The notes beneath the pieces were generated by a model, which saw only the letters and a program-made list of their open reading frames with translations, was not told the origin of the DNA and did no database searches. 64,000 nt of DNA from CBDCWQ01 sp965223435 (GTDB lineage: Bacteria > Myxococcota > Kuafuiibacteriia > Kuafuiibacteriales > Kuafuiibacteriaceae). Below, one piece after another: positions 25,092-34,383 of this stretch. Numbering within the stretch: position 1 is the stretch's first letter; every line of letters starts with the position of its first letter. The translations under genes were made by a program, and so were the position numbers. Location: positions 372,001 to 436,000 of the forward strand of contig CBDCWQ010000022.1 of NCBI GenBank assembly GCA_965223435.1, given 5' to 3'.

Positions 25092-28000
25092 TTATCGAAG
25101 TTGATAATGCACACGAACCTCCATATAGTCGAGAGCCACCTCTGCCGGACTGTTCTCCCTGTCCGTCTCGTCCCCTTGAGGCCGGCATTGAAAGGTTATT
25201 TGTCGGTCCCGCTCGAGGAAGAAATTTTGGGCTTCTTCGGCGTTATTCTCTGCTTCTCTCCAGTCGAGGAGGTGATCACTGCTGCCTTCGAGCCACGGTA
25301 TGCCAGCATCGTTCGACTCAAGCAGTAGCCAACTTCCGGGTGGGTTACCTACGCCGCCCCCAGCCCAGCCCATGAGGGTAGCGCCAGGCCCAGCCGGGCG
25401 TTTCCCGCCGCAATACGCGCGAACGCGCAGGCCTTGAATGTGGCTTTGGTTCATGTCGACCGGCAGCATCGAAGCCATCTGGAAAGCTGGTCGTCCGGTT
25501 GCATACGCCCATGTGGCGACTTTACCGAGTAAGATGACCTGGCCCCGGGCTCTATCGTAGGCCATCGCAGGATTACTAGCTGGGCGCGGACTTTTATCTT
25601 GAGGCGTGACGCTCTTCCATGTGGCGCCGTCCCACTCCCACGTATCATCAAGGCTCGGGCGCAAATCGTTCGAGCCCCCGAACAGGACGACCCGACCCCG
25701 CTCGCCATCGTAGGCCATGGCATGGCCCTCTCGGGGGCTTGGACTTTCACCCTCATTCTCAGGCGTGACGTTTGCCCATGTGGTCCCGTCCCACGTCCAC
25801 GTGTCGCCGAGTCTCCGCCGGCCATCCGAGCCCCCGAACAAGACGACCTGCCCTTGTGCGCTGTCGTAGGCCATGGCATGGCCCTCCCGGGGACTTGGAC
25901 TTTCACCCTCATTCTCAGGCGTGACGTTTGCCCATGTGCTTCCGTTCCACGCCCGGGTGTCGCGGAGTCTCCGCTGGCCGTCCGAGCCCCCGAACAAGAC
26001 GACCCGCTCATGCGCACTGTCGTAGACCATCGCATGGCCTATTCGGGGGTTTGGACTGTCAACCTTGGGCGTGACGTTCGTCCATTTTGTACCATCCCAT
26101 TCCCACGTGTCACCGAACGGAGAGGAACCGGGCATGCCCCCAAACAAGACGATTCGACTCTTGGAACCATCGTAGGTCATCGCATGGCCCGTTCGAGGAC
26201 TTGGCCCCTTGCCCTCTGGTATGTAAACGTCCTTCCATTTCAATCCGTTCCAGGTCCAGGTATTGCCGAGCGTCGGGGTTTCAGATTCCGAGATGTCACC
26301 TGCCCCCCCGAACAAGACGACCTCCTTGTTTGCGTTGTCGTAGGCCATCGCATGGCGTTGCCGAGGGTCTGGGCCTTCAGGGTCCGTCCAAGTGGTTCCA
26401 TCCCAGACCCAAGTGTCGCCGAGGAACTCCTCGCCGTCCCAGCCCCCAAATAGAACGATCCTCTCATGCGCGCTGTCGTAGACCATCGCATGCCGCAGTC
26501 GACGCCATATGCGGATATCTGGGGGCGTGACGTTCTTCCACCTCTTTGAGTTGCCATCCCCCTTTCGTGTCTCTCCTCCGCCGTCCCACTTCCAAGTGTC
26601 GCGGAGTATTTCGTCGCCGTCCCAGCCCCCAAACGTGATCAGACTGCCCTGTGCGCTGTCGTATGTCATTGCGTGTTCCATTACGCCTAGTGGTTCGCCT
26701 TCCAAATCCTCCCAGGTTTTCGTGTTGCCATCCCACGCCCAGGTATCATTGAAAGGAGGGCCAGAATATTGTGAGCCTCCGGACAAGACGACTCGACCCT
26801 GGGTGATATCGTAGGCCATCGCATGTTGAGATCGACCATCCGGCCTCCTACCTTCGGTGGGCATAACTTCCTCCCAGATTTTGCCGTCCCATTCCCACGT
26901 ATCGGCCAATTTGGATGAGTTCTTGTCCAAGCCCCCGAACAAAACCACTCGGCCCCGAGCGCTATCGTAGGCCATCGCATGCTCGCTTCGGGGCGGGGGA
27001 CTAGCACTCCTGGCGGGCGTGACATCGATCCAGTTTGTGCCGTTCCACTCCCACGTATCACCGGCGCTTAATTCGCCAAAGCCTCCGAACAATACGACTC
27101 GGCCCCGAGCGCTATCGTACACCATTGCATGGTCTTCTCGTGGGCTTGGGCTGGCACCTTGCCGGGGTGTAACGTTCGTCCAGGCCGTGCCGCTCCACTC
27201 CCAAATATCGTTGAGCAGTCGGTTCCCGTCCCAGCCCCCGAACAACACGACTCGGCCTCGAGCGCTATCATATGCCAACGCATGACCCGCTCGAGGGCTT
27301 GGACCCAAGCTTGGCGCAGCCGCTTCTTCTGTCCATACTCTTGAGGCTCGCGAGATCAATGCCTGGCCATTGGGTTCGGCAGTGATCGATCTTTCTTCGA
27401 AAGAACCAGCATAGGGTTGGATAAGTGTTTCCTTCACCCGGCCGACACCCGTGAGCACATGGGGGCTGGTGCCAAAGGCGGGCCATCCGGATGTGGCCAC
27501 AAACCAGGCATGATCAAGGCGGACGCGCTGGGACTCATTGCCAGCGGCGTCCACGCCCGAGACGAAGACGGTGGGGACATCTAGCTTAGGAAGCCTGAGT
27601 TGAGCACGAGGCCAATCACCCTCGCTATTGGGCTGCGCAGATCGCAAAAGATTGTTCCGTCGCTGATCTTCCCAGATACGAATCTGGGCTGGCTGCTGTT
27701 GGCCTTCCAGCAAGAATGTCCCCTGCCTCACCGTTGCCGTATTCTCCAAGCTGTCCTTAGGCGCCAACGCAAAATAGGGGCCGTCCGGAACCGTGAAGGA
27801 TCCTAGGTGTTCCTTCTTCGCGTTCCCCAAGGGTGAGCGGACGTAACTTACCGCATCTTGGTCCACGGTGAGCACCGGTTCTCGGGTGGTGACAACAATT
27901 TGGGGATCGGAGAAGGTGGCTTGCTCGTTGACATTCCCCACGAGGTCAGCAAGGTGTAAGAGGGGCGTGTACACTCCCTCGGTGTGCGTGGCCGTGACCG

Positions 28001-29015
28001 TGGCCTCAAAGTCTACCCTCGTTTCGCTGAGCTTAACCCGCCTGAAAACCAGCGTAGAGACTCCGTGGCTCGCAATCATCGTTGGGGGCTTCGATAGGGT
28101 GCTCATCGCCTCGTTGGTGTTAGCGGAGACCACGATGGTTGTCCCCACGGTTGCTTTCGTGGGGAGGGGCAACGGATTTTCTGGCCCCCCTTTGTAGCTG
28201 ATCGCCGCCAAAGTTACTTCAGGAGCCATGGTGTCGAGGTTGACCGCCACTTCGACCGGGTCCGAATTGAAATCCCCATTGAGGCCACGCAGGACAACCC
28301 GGCGGAGGCCCTCACACGAGATCTGAGCGCAATCCACATTTTCATTGAGGTCATACGCAAACTTGAACACCTTGTATCCGTTTTCTTCGGCCTCTTTAGT
28401 TTCTGCATTCTCGCCTTCCACAAATAATTTGGCAGCCTCATCATATGTTTTCCTTCCCACCGAGAAAGCGATATCCTGGGCCACCTCAAACTTTTGGACG
28501 CTGCGCGCGCGGACTTGGAAGTGCACTTTGGAGTTCGAAACGCGTCCGAACTTTGTACCGATGACTTCGACAGGGGCCTGAATGCGGTCCCCGATGCCGC
28601 CCCCGATTTTAGGGCCCCACTCCAAGACCGCCCGAACCGTAGTGCTCGTGCCGGCCTGGAGATTGAAGTGATCGGAGCGGCCAATGTACCACGGTGATCC
28701 CGTTAGCTCCAGATCATCTAAGGGATACATCGCAACAACCACAAAGAGGTCATTGTGGTTGGGGACCTGGGGGAAGGGGAGTTCCATTCCGGGTTCGTAT
28801 GCAACCGTAGCCGTTGTTGTAGCGGAGACCGAGCCTTGTTCGTTGGTGACCTCCCCGCGAACTTGAAGCGTTCCCGGATCGGGCGGCTTGAGTTTACCCC
28901 AGTCAAACTCGACAGCAAAGCGCCCTGGGTCCGGCGAGCACCCAACGACAAACAGTAAAACGAAGAAAAACGTTGTTCTGCGCACCAAAACGTCGTGCCT
29001 CTTGTACCCTTCCAT
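25092..29015 (-). CDS. Large lipoprotein with twelve kelch-type repeats
   Basis: 1307 residues from the ATG at 29015; the frame extends 7 codons upstream to a TTG. Signal peptide with lipobox FVVGC (Cys26). Residues ~30-560 are Ig-like sandwich material (fragments such as VEVAVNLDTMAPEVTL and LTVDQDAVSYVRS). Residues ~570-1160 contain twelve ~50-residue repeats with pattern HAMAYDSARGRVVLFGG, then D-T-W-x-W-D-G-x-x-W, the kelch/galactose-oxidase blade motif. Eleven are complete and the last is degraded. Twelve blades could make two six-bladed propellers. The C-terminal ~130 residues look like a beta-sandwich. No catalytic Cys-Tyr pair of galactose oxidase is evident, so binding or adhesion is more likely than oxidation. 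Confidence 0.85.
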   Translation of the reverse strand: MEGYKRHDVLVRRTTFFFVLLFVVGCSPDPGRFAVEFDWGKLKPPDPGTLQVRGEVTNEQGSVSATTTATVAYEPGMELPFPQVPNHNDLFVVVAMYPLDDLELTGSPWYIGRSDHFNLQAGTSTTVRAVLEWGPKIGGGIGDRIQAPVEVIGTKFGRVSNSKVHFQVRARSVQKFEVAQDIAFSVGRKTYDEAAKLFVEGENAETKEAEENGYKVFKFAYDLNENVDCAQISCEGLRRVVLRGLNGDFNSDPVEVAVNLDTMAPEVTLAAISYKGGPENPLPLPTKATVGTTIVVSANTNEAMSTLSKPPTMIASHGVSTLVFRRVKLSETRVDFEATVTATHTEGVYTPLLHLADLVGNVNEQATFSDPQIVVTTREPVLTVDQDAVSYVRSPLGNAKKEHLGSFTVPDGPYFALAPKDSLENTATVRQGTFLLEGQQQPAQIRIWEDQRRNNLLRSAQPNSEGDWPRAQLRLPKLDVPTVFVSGVDAAGNESQRVRLDHAWFVATSGWPAFGTSPHVLTGVGRVKETLIQPYAGSFEERSITAEPNGQALISRASRVWTEEAAAPSLGPSPRAGHALAYDSARGRVVLFGGWDGNRLLNDIWEWSGTAWTNVTPRQGASPSPREDHAMVYDSARGRVVLFGGFGELSAGDTWEWNGTNWIDVTPARSASPPPRSEHAMAYDSARGRVVLFGGLDKNSSKLADTWEWDGKIWEEVMPTEGRRPDGRSQHAMAYDITQGRVVLSGGSQYSGPPFNDTWAWDGNTKTWEDLEGEPLGVMEHAMTYDSAQGSLITFGGWDGDEILRDTWKWDGGGETRKGDGNSKRWKNVTPPDIRIWRRLRHAMVYDSAHERIVLFGGWDGEEFLGDTWVWDGTTWTDPEGPDPRQRHAMAYDNANKEVVLFGGAGDISESETPTLGNTWTWNGLKWKDVYIPEGKGPSPRTGHAMTYDGSKSRIVLFGGMPGSSPFGDTWEWDGTKWTNVTPKVDSPNPRIGHAMVYDSAHERVVLFGGSDGQRRLRDTRAWNGSTWANVTPENEGESPSPREGHAMAYDSAQGQVVLFGGSDGRRRLGDTWTWDGTTWANVTPENEGESPSPREGHAMAYDGERGRVVLFGGSNDLRPSLDDTWEWDGATWKSVTPQDKSPRPASNPAMAYDRARGQVILLGKVATWAYATGRPAFQMASMLPVDMNQSHIQGLRVRAYCGGKRPAGPGATLMGWAGGGVGNPPGSWLLLESNDAGIPWLEGSSDHLLDWREAENNAEEAQNFFLERDRQITFQCRPQGDETDRENSPAEVALDYMEVRVHYQLR

Positions 29016-29497
29016 TGGAGCGTGAACTCCAACCAATCGAATCGATTCGAATGTTGTAGTGGTTAGAGTCCCGGAGAACGATCATTTTTTCTGCGTCGCC
29101 ATAGCTGGTCTCTTGGACAGGGTCAGCGCAGCGCCTGAAGAGCCGCCGGTTGAGAGCTTCATTCTTGAACAGATCGTTGAAGGGCAGCGGGATAATCTCT
29201 ATCAAAGGGAACCTCAAGGATGGATCGGTCTAACTTTTGGATGTATGCGACCGCTGACCCTTTGGCGTGATAAAAACCCTTGTCACGGCTCAAGGCCCAC
29301 GGTGCGGATTCCTGAGGATGGTCAGGTCTTCAGTACGACATGCCAAACGAGTCAGATTAATGCGGCTCCCTGTGCTGTTGTATTGCACGCTACTTAAAGT
29401 GATCGAATCAGGTCGACGACCGCACTTCGGCCCTGAGCTTGACCGCGTTTTTGCGGTCGACCTAGCCTCGGTGAGGCGGGATGTTAAGAGGAGAGTG
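29016..29497. other. Divergent intergenic region
   Basis: About 480 bases between the minus-strand kelch lipoprotein gene and the plus-strand TolB/PEGA gene. It must hold two divergent promoters, but no convincing -35/-10 pair or operator was recognised. The frame of the downstream gene is open through 29267-29497, but that part lacks a ribosome binding site and does not look like protein. Confidence 0.4.
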
Positions 29498-30766
29498 ATG
29501 CGAACACACACGGGGTGGCTTGTTTTGGCTTTGGGGTTGCCAGCGCAAAGCGCGGATGCCAATGAGTTGACGGTCCTTGTCTTGGATCTTGCGACTGAAG
29601 GCGTTTCAGAGGCGATGGGGCGAATCGCGAGCGCTCATTTGGTCGGTGCGGTGGCCCGGCAAAAAGGGCTGCGAGTGGTTGCTCAAAAAGAACTGCGTGA
29701 GCAACTTGATCATGAGAAAACGAAAGCAATCTTAGGCTGCGAACAGGACGAGATATGCATTGCCGATCTCATGAGCCGTGATCAAATTGACCGGGTGGTT
29801 TCAGGGACCATTGGCAAAGTTGGAAAAAGCTTGATTCTCAATCTTTCTCTGATTGATCGAGCGAATGCGAACGTTTTGTCCAGAAGCGGTCGGCCGTTCG
29901 CAACGATAGAAGATATGCCGTCGACCGTCGACAAGCTGGTTGTCGAGTTATTTGGGGGTAAAGTTGGCAGAAGCGCGGAGTTCCAGCTCCCGGAAGGGCG
30001 AGAGTCGAGTTTTGTGGTCTTAGATCTCCAGGGTGCTGGGGTATCCGCCGAAATCGCACGTAACCTGACGCAAGTTCTCACCAATGAAATAAAGCGCGTG
30101 GAGGGCGTCAGAGTCATCAATCGAGATGATGTGGTTGCGCTGGTCGGCGCCGAAAAAATGCAGCGCATCTTTGATGAAGACTGCGACAACAAGTGCCTTA
30201 TGGAGATCGGTGGGGCGCTTGACACGAACTATCTGATCATCGGTCAGATCGGAAAGCTGAAAGACACCTTCTTGATCAGTCTTACTCTTCTTGACCAACG
30301 ATCCATTGAGCCGGGGGATAGTATCCGAGTCACGGAGTCTTTTCGGGGAAGTGAAGATGAATTGCTCCGGGCTGTGCGCCACGCAGGACGGCGGCTGTTG
30401 GGCATAGAAAATCAGAAGCTCCTGGGCGCAATCGCGGTCTCGGGTCCGGTGGCGGACGCCGAAGTAATTATTGACAGCAAATCCATCGGTCTTCTTCCTC
30501 TTCCGCCCAAGAATGAATTCAAGAGTGGAAGACATTCGGTCCGTACGGCCAAGGACGGGTATTTTAGCTGGGAGTCCGACGTCTACGTGAACCCGGGAGA
30601 AACCACTGCAATTTGGGCAGAACTGGTGGAACAGCCCGCCCCTTGGTTTAGCAAGTGGTGGGTGTGGACCCTTGTGGGGGGAGCCGTGGTGGGCGGCACG
30701 ACAGCTGCGGTGTTGGCCACTCAGTCTACCCCAGGTACCGGAACTGGAGTGGTGACGATTCAATAG
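29498..30766 (+). CDS. TolB/CsgG-like periplasmic protein with PEGA domain and C-terminal membrane helix
   Basis: 422 residues. The ATG at 29498 is chosen because AGAGGAGAG precedes it by a few bases and the protein then begins with a signal peptide (MRTHTGWLVLALGLPAQSAD). Two repeated alpha/beta halves (starting LTVLVLDLATEGVS and SFVVLDLQGAGVSAE) resemble the TolB/CsgG-type N-terminal fold common in Myxococcota. A C-terminal PEGA-like stretch follows (GRHSVRTAKDGYF ... PGETTAIWAEL). A single hydrophobic helix (WWVWTLVGGAVVGG) ends the protein, which would anchor it with the bulk outside the cytoplasm. It precedes the Ser/Thr kinase gene by 111 bases and probably acts in the same envelope-signalling group. 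Its function is not known. Confidence 0.78.
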   Translation: MRTHTGWLVLALGLPAQSADANELTVLVLDLATEGVSEAMGRIASAHLVGAVARQKGLRVVAQKELREQLDHEKTKAILGCEQDEICIADLMSRDQIDRVVSGTIGKVGKSLILNLSLIDRANANVLSRSGRPFATIEDMPSTVDKLVVELFGGKVGRSAEFQLPEGRESSFVVLDLQGAGVSAEIARNLTQVLTNEIKRVEGVRVINRDDVVALVGAEKMQRIFDEDCDNKCLMEIGGALDTNYLIIGQIGKLKDTFLISLTLLDQRSIEPGDSIRVTESFRGSEDELLRAVRHAGRRLLGIENQKLLGAIAVSGPVADAEVIIDSKSIGLLPLPPKNEFKSGRHSVRTAKDGYFSWESDVYVNPGETTAIWAELVEQPAPWFSKWWVWTLVGGAVVGGTTAAVLATQSTPGTGTGVVTIQ

Positions 30767-30877
30767 ATCTTGTCGGGCAGTGCTCGTTCGTTGTGCCTAG
30801 GGGCACAAAAAGGTGATCGGCTTTGTGGTTGCGTTGCACACATTTCACATGGGCGTTCAAACCAAAGTAGGTCACCT

Positions 30878-32671
30878 ATGAACGCGTGGAGGTCCATGCC
30901 CGTCGACGCGCCCTTGCCACTTACCCAGGGCAATTCGGCCGGCCTCTCTTTGGGCTCGCCGTCGTGCTGGGACCAACCGAAAACACCGTGCGGAATCTGC
31001 ATTGCCGGGCGATATCGTATCGAGTCGCTCATTTCGCATGGTGGCCAGGCTGCGGTCTATCGAGGCCATCAGATTGGTCTTGGTAGAGACGTAGCAATTA
31101 AGCTGATCCGAAGACAACGTGACCAGATTGAGGTCTGCCGCTTCATGGCTGAGGCACAGATTACGTCTCAGCTTAAACATCCAAACATATTGAAGCTCTT
31201 CGATTTCGGTGAAACAAGCGATGGCTTACTGTATTTCGTAACGGAGCTTCTGGAAGGCGAAACTCTCCGGGAACGACTCCTTCGTGGCCCGCTCTCGGTT
31301 GTTCAGGCGCTTGGGGTTATGCGGCAAGTATGTGCGGCCCTGCAAGCGGCCCATGCGTTGGGGGTGACCCACCGGGACGTCAAACCTGCTAACATTTTTA
31401 TCTCATGCGTTGGCAGAAGTGAACACATTCAGCTCTTAGATTTTGGTATTGCAAAGGTTACTGAAATCCATGCGCACGCACTTACCCAGCTGGATCATGC
31501 TCCTTTTACATCACAGAGTATGATCATTGGCACACCTGGTTACATCGCTCCGGAGATCGTAAAAGGTGAAGAAGCCTCGGCGTCCAGCGATATATACAGC
31601 CTCGGCGTGGTTGGCTACGAGTGCCTCGCTGGTCGGCAACTCTTCAAAGGCTCTAGTCCTCAAAGGATGATCGCAGCGGTGACGGAAAGCCCAACTCGCT
31701 TTATGGATCTCGATTCTCAGATCTACGTTGACCCCCGGGTGGAGGCTTTCGTGATGGGCTTACTTACGAAGACACCGGGACTGCGGCCCCGCGACTGTTT
31801 CGAGGTCATCGAGTCTATTGACCTGTTGATCGCTCAACACCGGATGGAGGAAAATACTTCGACAACTTCCATCACCAAGAATGAAAGAAACCATGGTCTC
31901 ACGCCCAAGGAGCCATTGTCGGTCGCCGCGAAGCCGGACGTAGAGACCGGCCTATTCGTGGGCACCCTGAGCGACAGAATATTGGACTTGCCCACCGTTT
32001 GGCTGGTTGGTGCCGTCACAATCTTTGTTGTTTGTTTGCTGTTGGGCATCATTGCACTGTCAAGAACACCAAGATGGAGAGCAGAGGAGCCCCCCTCAGA
32101 AATTCAGTCTGTGGGAACGAGCGAGAGGCGTTCGCCAGGTGACTTTTTGCCCATAGTCCTCAAGCTTGAGCCTCCCGAGCAAACCATTCGCATTGACGGC
32201 ATTCGTGTTTTTTTTGAGAATGAAAAACGAGTCATGCTCAAGCGCGGCATGCATGTTCTCAATGCTTGGCATCCTGGCTATAGGCCTCTTGAGAAGTCTT
32301 TTCGGGTCACGGATGGCCGATCGGCGATCGTCGAGGTTCGCCTCGATCGAATTGAGAAATCTAAGCGCCAGAAAAAACCCGTACGTCTCTTCGGATTTGA
32401 GGTTCTCGAGGGTGGGTACACTATTGCGCAGGTGAAAAGAACCATCCGATTTATGGAGGACGTTCTTATCAGTTGCTACCACGAAGTCACTTCGAACCGC
32501 CGATTCCTGATCGAGTTCACACGGAGAGGTGATACGACCGACGTTTCGGTGATGCCATCAAGCCCCCTTGGTGAAGCTTATCTCGAGTGTATTCGACCTC
32601 AGGCCACCCTGTTCGTATGGCCGCCGCACCAAGGGTCGTTGGCGGTTACCCGGGTCAAGGTTGGACGTTGA
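30878..32671 (+). CDS. Membrane Ser/Thr protein kinase with PEGA-like and AgmX-like C-terminal sensor region
   Basis: 597 residues from the ATG at 30878; the frame is open to 30770 but only via a TTG with no ribosome binding site. Hanks-type kinase domain with VAIKLI lysine, THRDVKPANIF catalytic loop, LLDFGIAKV and GTPGYIAPEIV. The glycine loop is atypical (ISHGGQAAVY, with Ser for the first Gly). One membrane helix (GAVTIFVVCLLLGIIAL) at ~375-392. Outside it are a PEGA-like domain (GMHVLNAWHPGYRPLEKSF) and a final domain with LISCYHEV and LECIRPQ, matching the AgmX/PglI-type C-terminal pattern with two conserved Cys. The same final pattern recurs in the anti-sigma candidate at 33524, suggesting shared envelope sensing. 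Kinase activity itself looks intact. Confidence 0.88.
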   Translation: MNAWRSMPVDAPLPLTQGNSAGLSLGSPSCWDQPKTPCGICIAGRYRIESLISHGGQAAVYRGHQIGLGRDVAIKLIRRQRDQIEVCRFMAEAQITSQLKHPNILKLFDFGETSDGLLYFVTELLEGETLRERLLRGPLSVVQALGVMRQVCAALQAAHALGVTHRDVKPANIFISCVGRSEHIQLLDFGIAKVTEIHAHALTQLDHAPFTSQSMIIGTPGYIAPEIVKGEEASASSDIYSLGVVGYECLAGRQLFKGSSPQRMIAAVTESPTRFMDLDSQIYVDPRVEAFVMGLLTKTPGLRPRDCFEVIESIDLLIAQHRMEENTSTTSITKNERNHGLTPKEPLSVAAKPDVETGLFVGTLSDRILDLPTVWLVGAVTIFVVCLLLGIIALSRTPRWRAEEPPSEIQSVGTSERRSPGDFLPIVLKLEPPEQTIRIDGIRVFFENEKRVMLKRGMHVLNAWHPGYRPLEKSFRVTDGRSAIVEVRLDRIEKSKRQKKPVRLFGFEVLEGGYTIAQVKRTIRFMEDVLISCYHEVTSNRRFLIEFTRRGDTTDVSVMPSSPLGEAYLECIRPQATLFVWPPHQGSLAVTRVKVGR

Positions 32672-32768
32672 CCTGCACGTAGCGGTGGCGATCGACAGAG
32701 ATGGCAGAAAAAAGAGGCTATGCCCCCCCTGGCCAAAGGAGCACTTCAATCCTCGGCGGACGACGTCT

Positions 32769-32800
32769 AGTACCGGGCCAGTGTACGCTAGCCCGGTACT
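32769..32800. promoter_or_regulatory. Perfect 10-bp inverted repeat upstream of the ECF sigma gene
   Basis: AGTACCGGGC (32769-32778) and GCCCGGTACT (32791-32800) form a perfect 10-bp stem around a 12-base loop, in the 280-base gap between the kinase and the sigma factor genes. There is no following T-run, so it fits an operator or a rho-independent-like structure only weakly. It lies ~150 bases before the sigma gene. Confidence 0.5.
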
Positions 32801-32951
32801 CGGTTCTGGGGACAGGTCGTTGAAATCTATGGGTCAGGGGTGGAGTTTCGAGGGAAGGAATGGACTGGACAGGTGTTCCATAGAGGAGCAGACTGCGCTT
32901 GCCTCACGAAAAGTGATCGATTGCAGAGTGTCAACTCACTGAAGGAAAGTC

Positions 32952-33527
32952 GTGGCGATCAAACCTGACGAAGTTCGTCTGTTGGCCGAAGCGTTTGAAG
33001 GGAATCTCGTGGCCCAGCGCAAAGTCTTTGATCGGTGGCTTCCCTTGGTGCTCGCTTGGGCAACGCGGCTTGGCGGAAACCGCATCGACGCTGAAGACGT
33101 CACCCATGAGGTTTTTATTGTTGTACTCACGCGGTTCGAGACGCTTCGCGACCTCCACGCGTTTCAGGGCTGGTTGTATGGTATTACAGTGAAGACCGTC
33201 GCCAAGTATCGTCGACGTGCTTGGCTGAAACGATGGGTAGGTGCGCCCGAAAGAGAGATCGAAGATCAGGCCACGAGTCCACTCGCGGACTACGAACGAG
33301 CGGAGCTGTGCCAACAGGTGCAAAACTTGCTGGAGACTCTCCCCACCAAGCAACGAGAAGTGCTGATACTGTGTGACGTTGAGGAACGTACCAATCGCGA
33401 GGTTGCAGAGCTCCTTGGCATTCCCGTGGGCACGGTCGCCAGCCGACTTCGCTTGGCGCGCAAGCGTTTCGGACGGGTGGCACACCAGCGTCAACTTGAG
33501 CCCTTGGCCTACGGAGGCGTTTCATGA
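32952..33527 (+). CDS. ECF-family RNA polymerase sigma factor
   Basis: 191 residues starting at a GTG (32952) with GAAGGAAAG just before it. Region 2 reads DAEDVTHEVFIVVL and FQGWLYGITVKTVAKYRRR; region 4 reads LPTKQREVLILCDVEERTNREVAELLG then VGTVASRLRLARKR, the helix-turn-helix that contacts the -35 element. There is no sigma region 3 or 1.1, so it is a group 4 (ECF) sigma. Its stop overlaps the start of the next gene (ATGA at 33524), the usual arrangement for a sigma/anti-sigma pair. It probably directs RNA polymerase to envelope or stress genes, possibly including this locus. Confidence 0.92.
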   Translation: MAIKPDEVRLLAEAFEGNLVAQRKVFDRWLPLVLAWATRLGGNRIDAEDVTHEVFIVVLTRFETLRDLHAFQGWLYGITVKTVAKYRRRAWLKRWVGAPEREIEDQATSPLADYERAELCQQVQNLLETLPTKQREVLILCDVEERTNREVAELLGIPVGTVASRLRLARKRFGRVAHQRQLEPLAYGGVS

Positions 33528-34366
33528 CTGAGGCAACAACGCGTCGGCTGTTGAAGCATCTTCGGGATGAGACGGAGCCTTCTGAAGAAGCGACGGCTCG
33601 TGTGCGCAAACAGATCTTGTCGACGCTCTGCGCTCATCGAGAAAGCAGATTCCTGTTGAAGGGACTACCTCGGGGCGACGGCGAAGCCGTCGAACGGGTC
33701 CGGCAGCGACTGGATTCGCACAGAGAAGGCAAGAGAATAGGCGTCTTCCATTGGTCTTTTGTTGCTGCGCCTCTTTGTGTCATCATGTTCCTTCTTGTTC
33801 TTTTTTGGGTGCGCGGCATGGCCACTTCTCCCGTGAAAACTGGGAACGAAGGGCCAAGAACCTATGCGGTCCCTACAAAGCCTAGGCCGGGGCTGAAGCG
33901 TGTAGAACCTTCACTAGGGCTGGAACGCATGAATCGTTCACCGGGGCGCTTGACTTCACGCAAGTCACCCGAGCTGAGTCCTCAATCGACTCCCAAATCC
34001 AAGTCACATCTTGCGATTCGCGAAGTGAAGGCTTTTGGTGCGGTTACCCCCCACGACGCACAAGGCATCGTCAAAAAGCTCAAGTCCGTACTCGAGCGCT
34101 GCTATCGCAGAACCCAGACCGGTGGTCTCCGAGGTCGCAGTCTAGAGGTCACCTTGGCCCTGGGCGCTTCGCGGCAGCCAGGTATCACGGTACGCGGCTC
34201 AGGGGGCACACAAGATGGATCGTCCCGTGCGTTCGAGTCCTGCGTGAGAGCGCGATCTTCGATTCTTCTAGAGAACGTGGAGCCGTTTTCTGGGATAACA
34301 GCTTCTCCGGGGCAGCAGCTTCCCGTGTCCATCGTCAAACTTAGAATCGGCCGAAGCCGCCCCTAG
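33524..34366 (+). CDS. Putative membrane anti-sigma protein with AgmX-like C-terminal domain
   Basis: 280 residues, translationally coupled to the ECF sigma gene by a 4-base ATGA overlap. Cytoplasmic N-terminus ~80 residues (TRRLLKHLRDETEPSEEA), which resembles the short helical region of anti-sigma factors but lacks a clear ZAS zinc motif. One membrane helix (FVAAPLCVIMFLLVLFWV) at ~80-100. Then a Pro/Ser/Lys-rich linker and a C-terminal domain with LKSVLERCYRRTQ and AFESCVRAR. The two-cysteine pattern parallels that of the neighbouring kinase. The anti-sigma role rests on gene order and topology rather than on a known domain. Confidence 0.7.
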   Translation: MTEATTRRLLKHLRDETEPSEEATARVRKQILSTLCAHRESRFLLKGLPRGDGEAVERVRQRLDSHREGKRIGVFHWSFVAAPLCVIMFLLVLFWVRGMATSPVKTGNEGPRTYAVPTKPRPGLKRVEPSLGLERMNRSPGRLTSRKSPELSPQSTPKSKSHLAIREVKAFGAVTPHDAQGIVKKLKSVLERCYRRTQTGGLRGRSLEVTLALGASRQPGITVRGSGGTQDGSSRAFESCVRARSSILLENVEPFSGITASPGQQLPVSIVKLRIGRSRP

Positions 34367-34383
34367 CGACAGGTAGAACAGAG

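Noticed and set aside
29267..29497. Upstream extension of the TolB/PEGA gene frame
   Set aside because: The ATG at 29498 has a strong ribosome binding site and is followed directly by a signal peptide; the extension would bury it.
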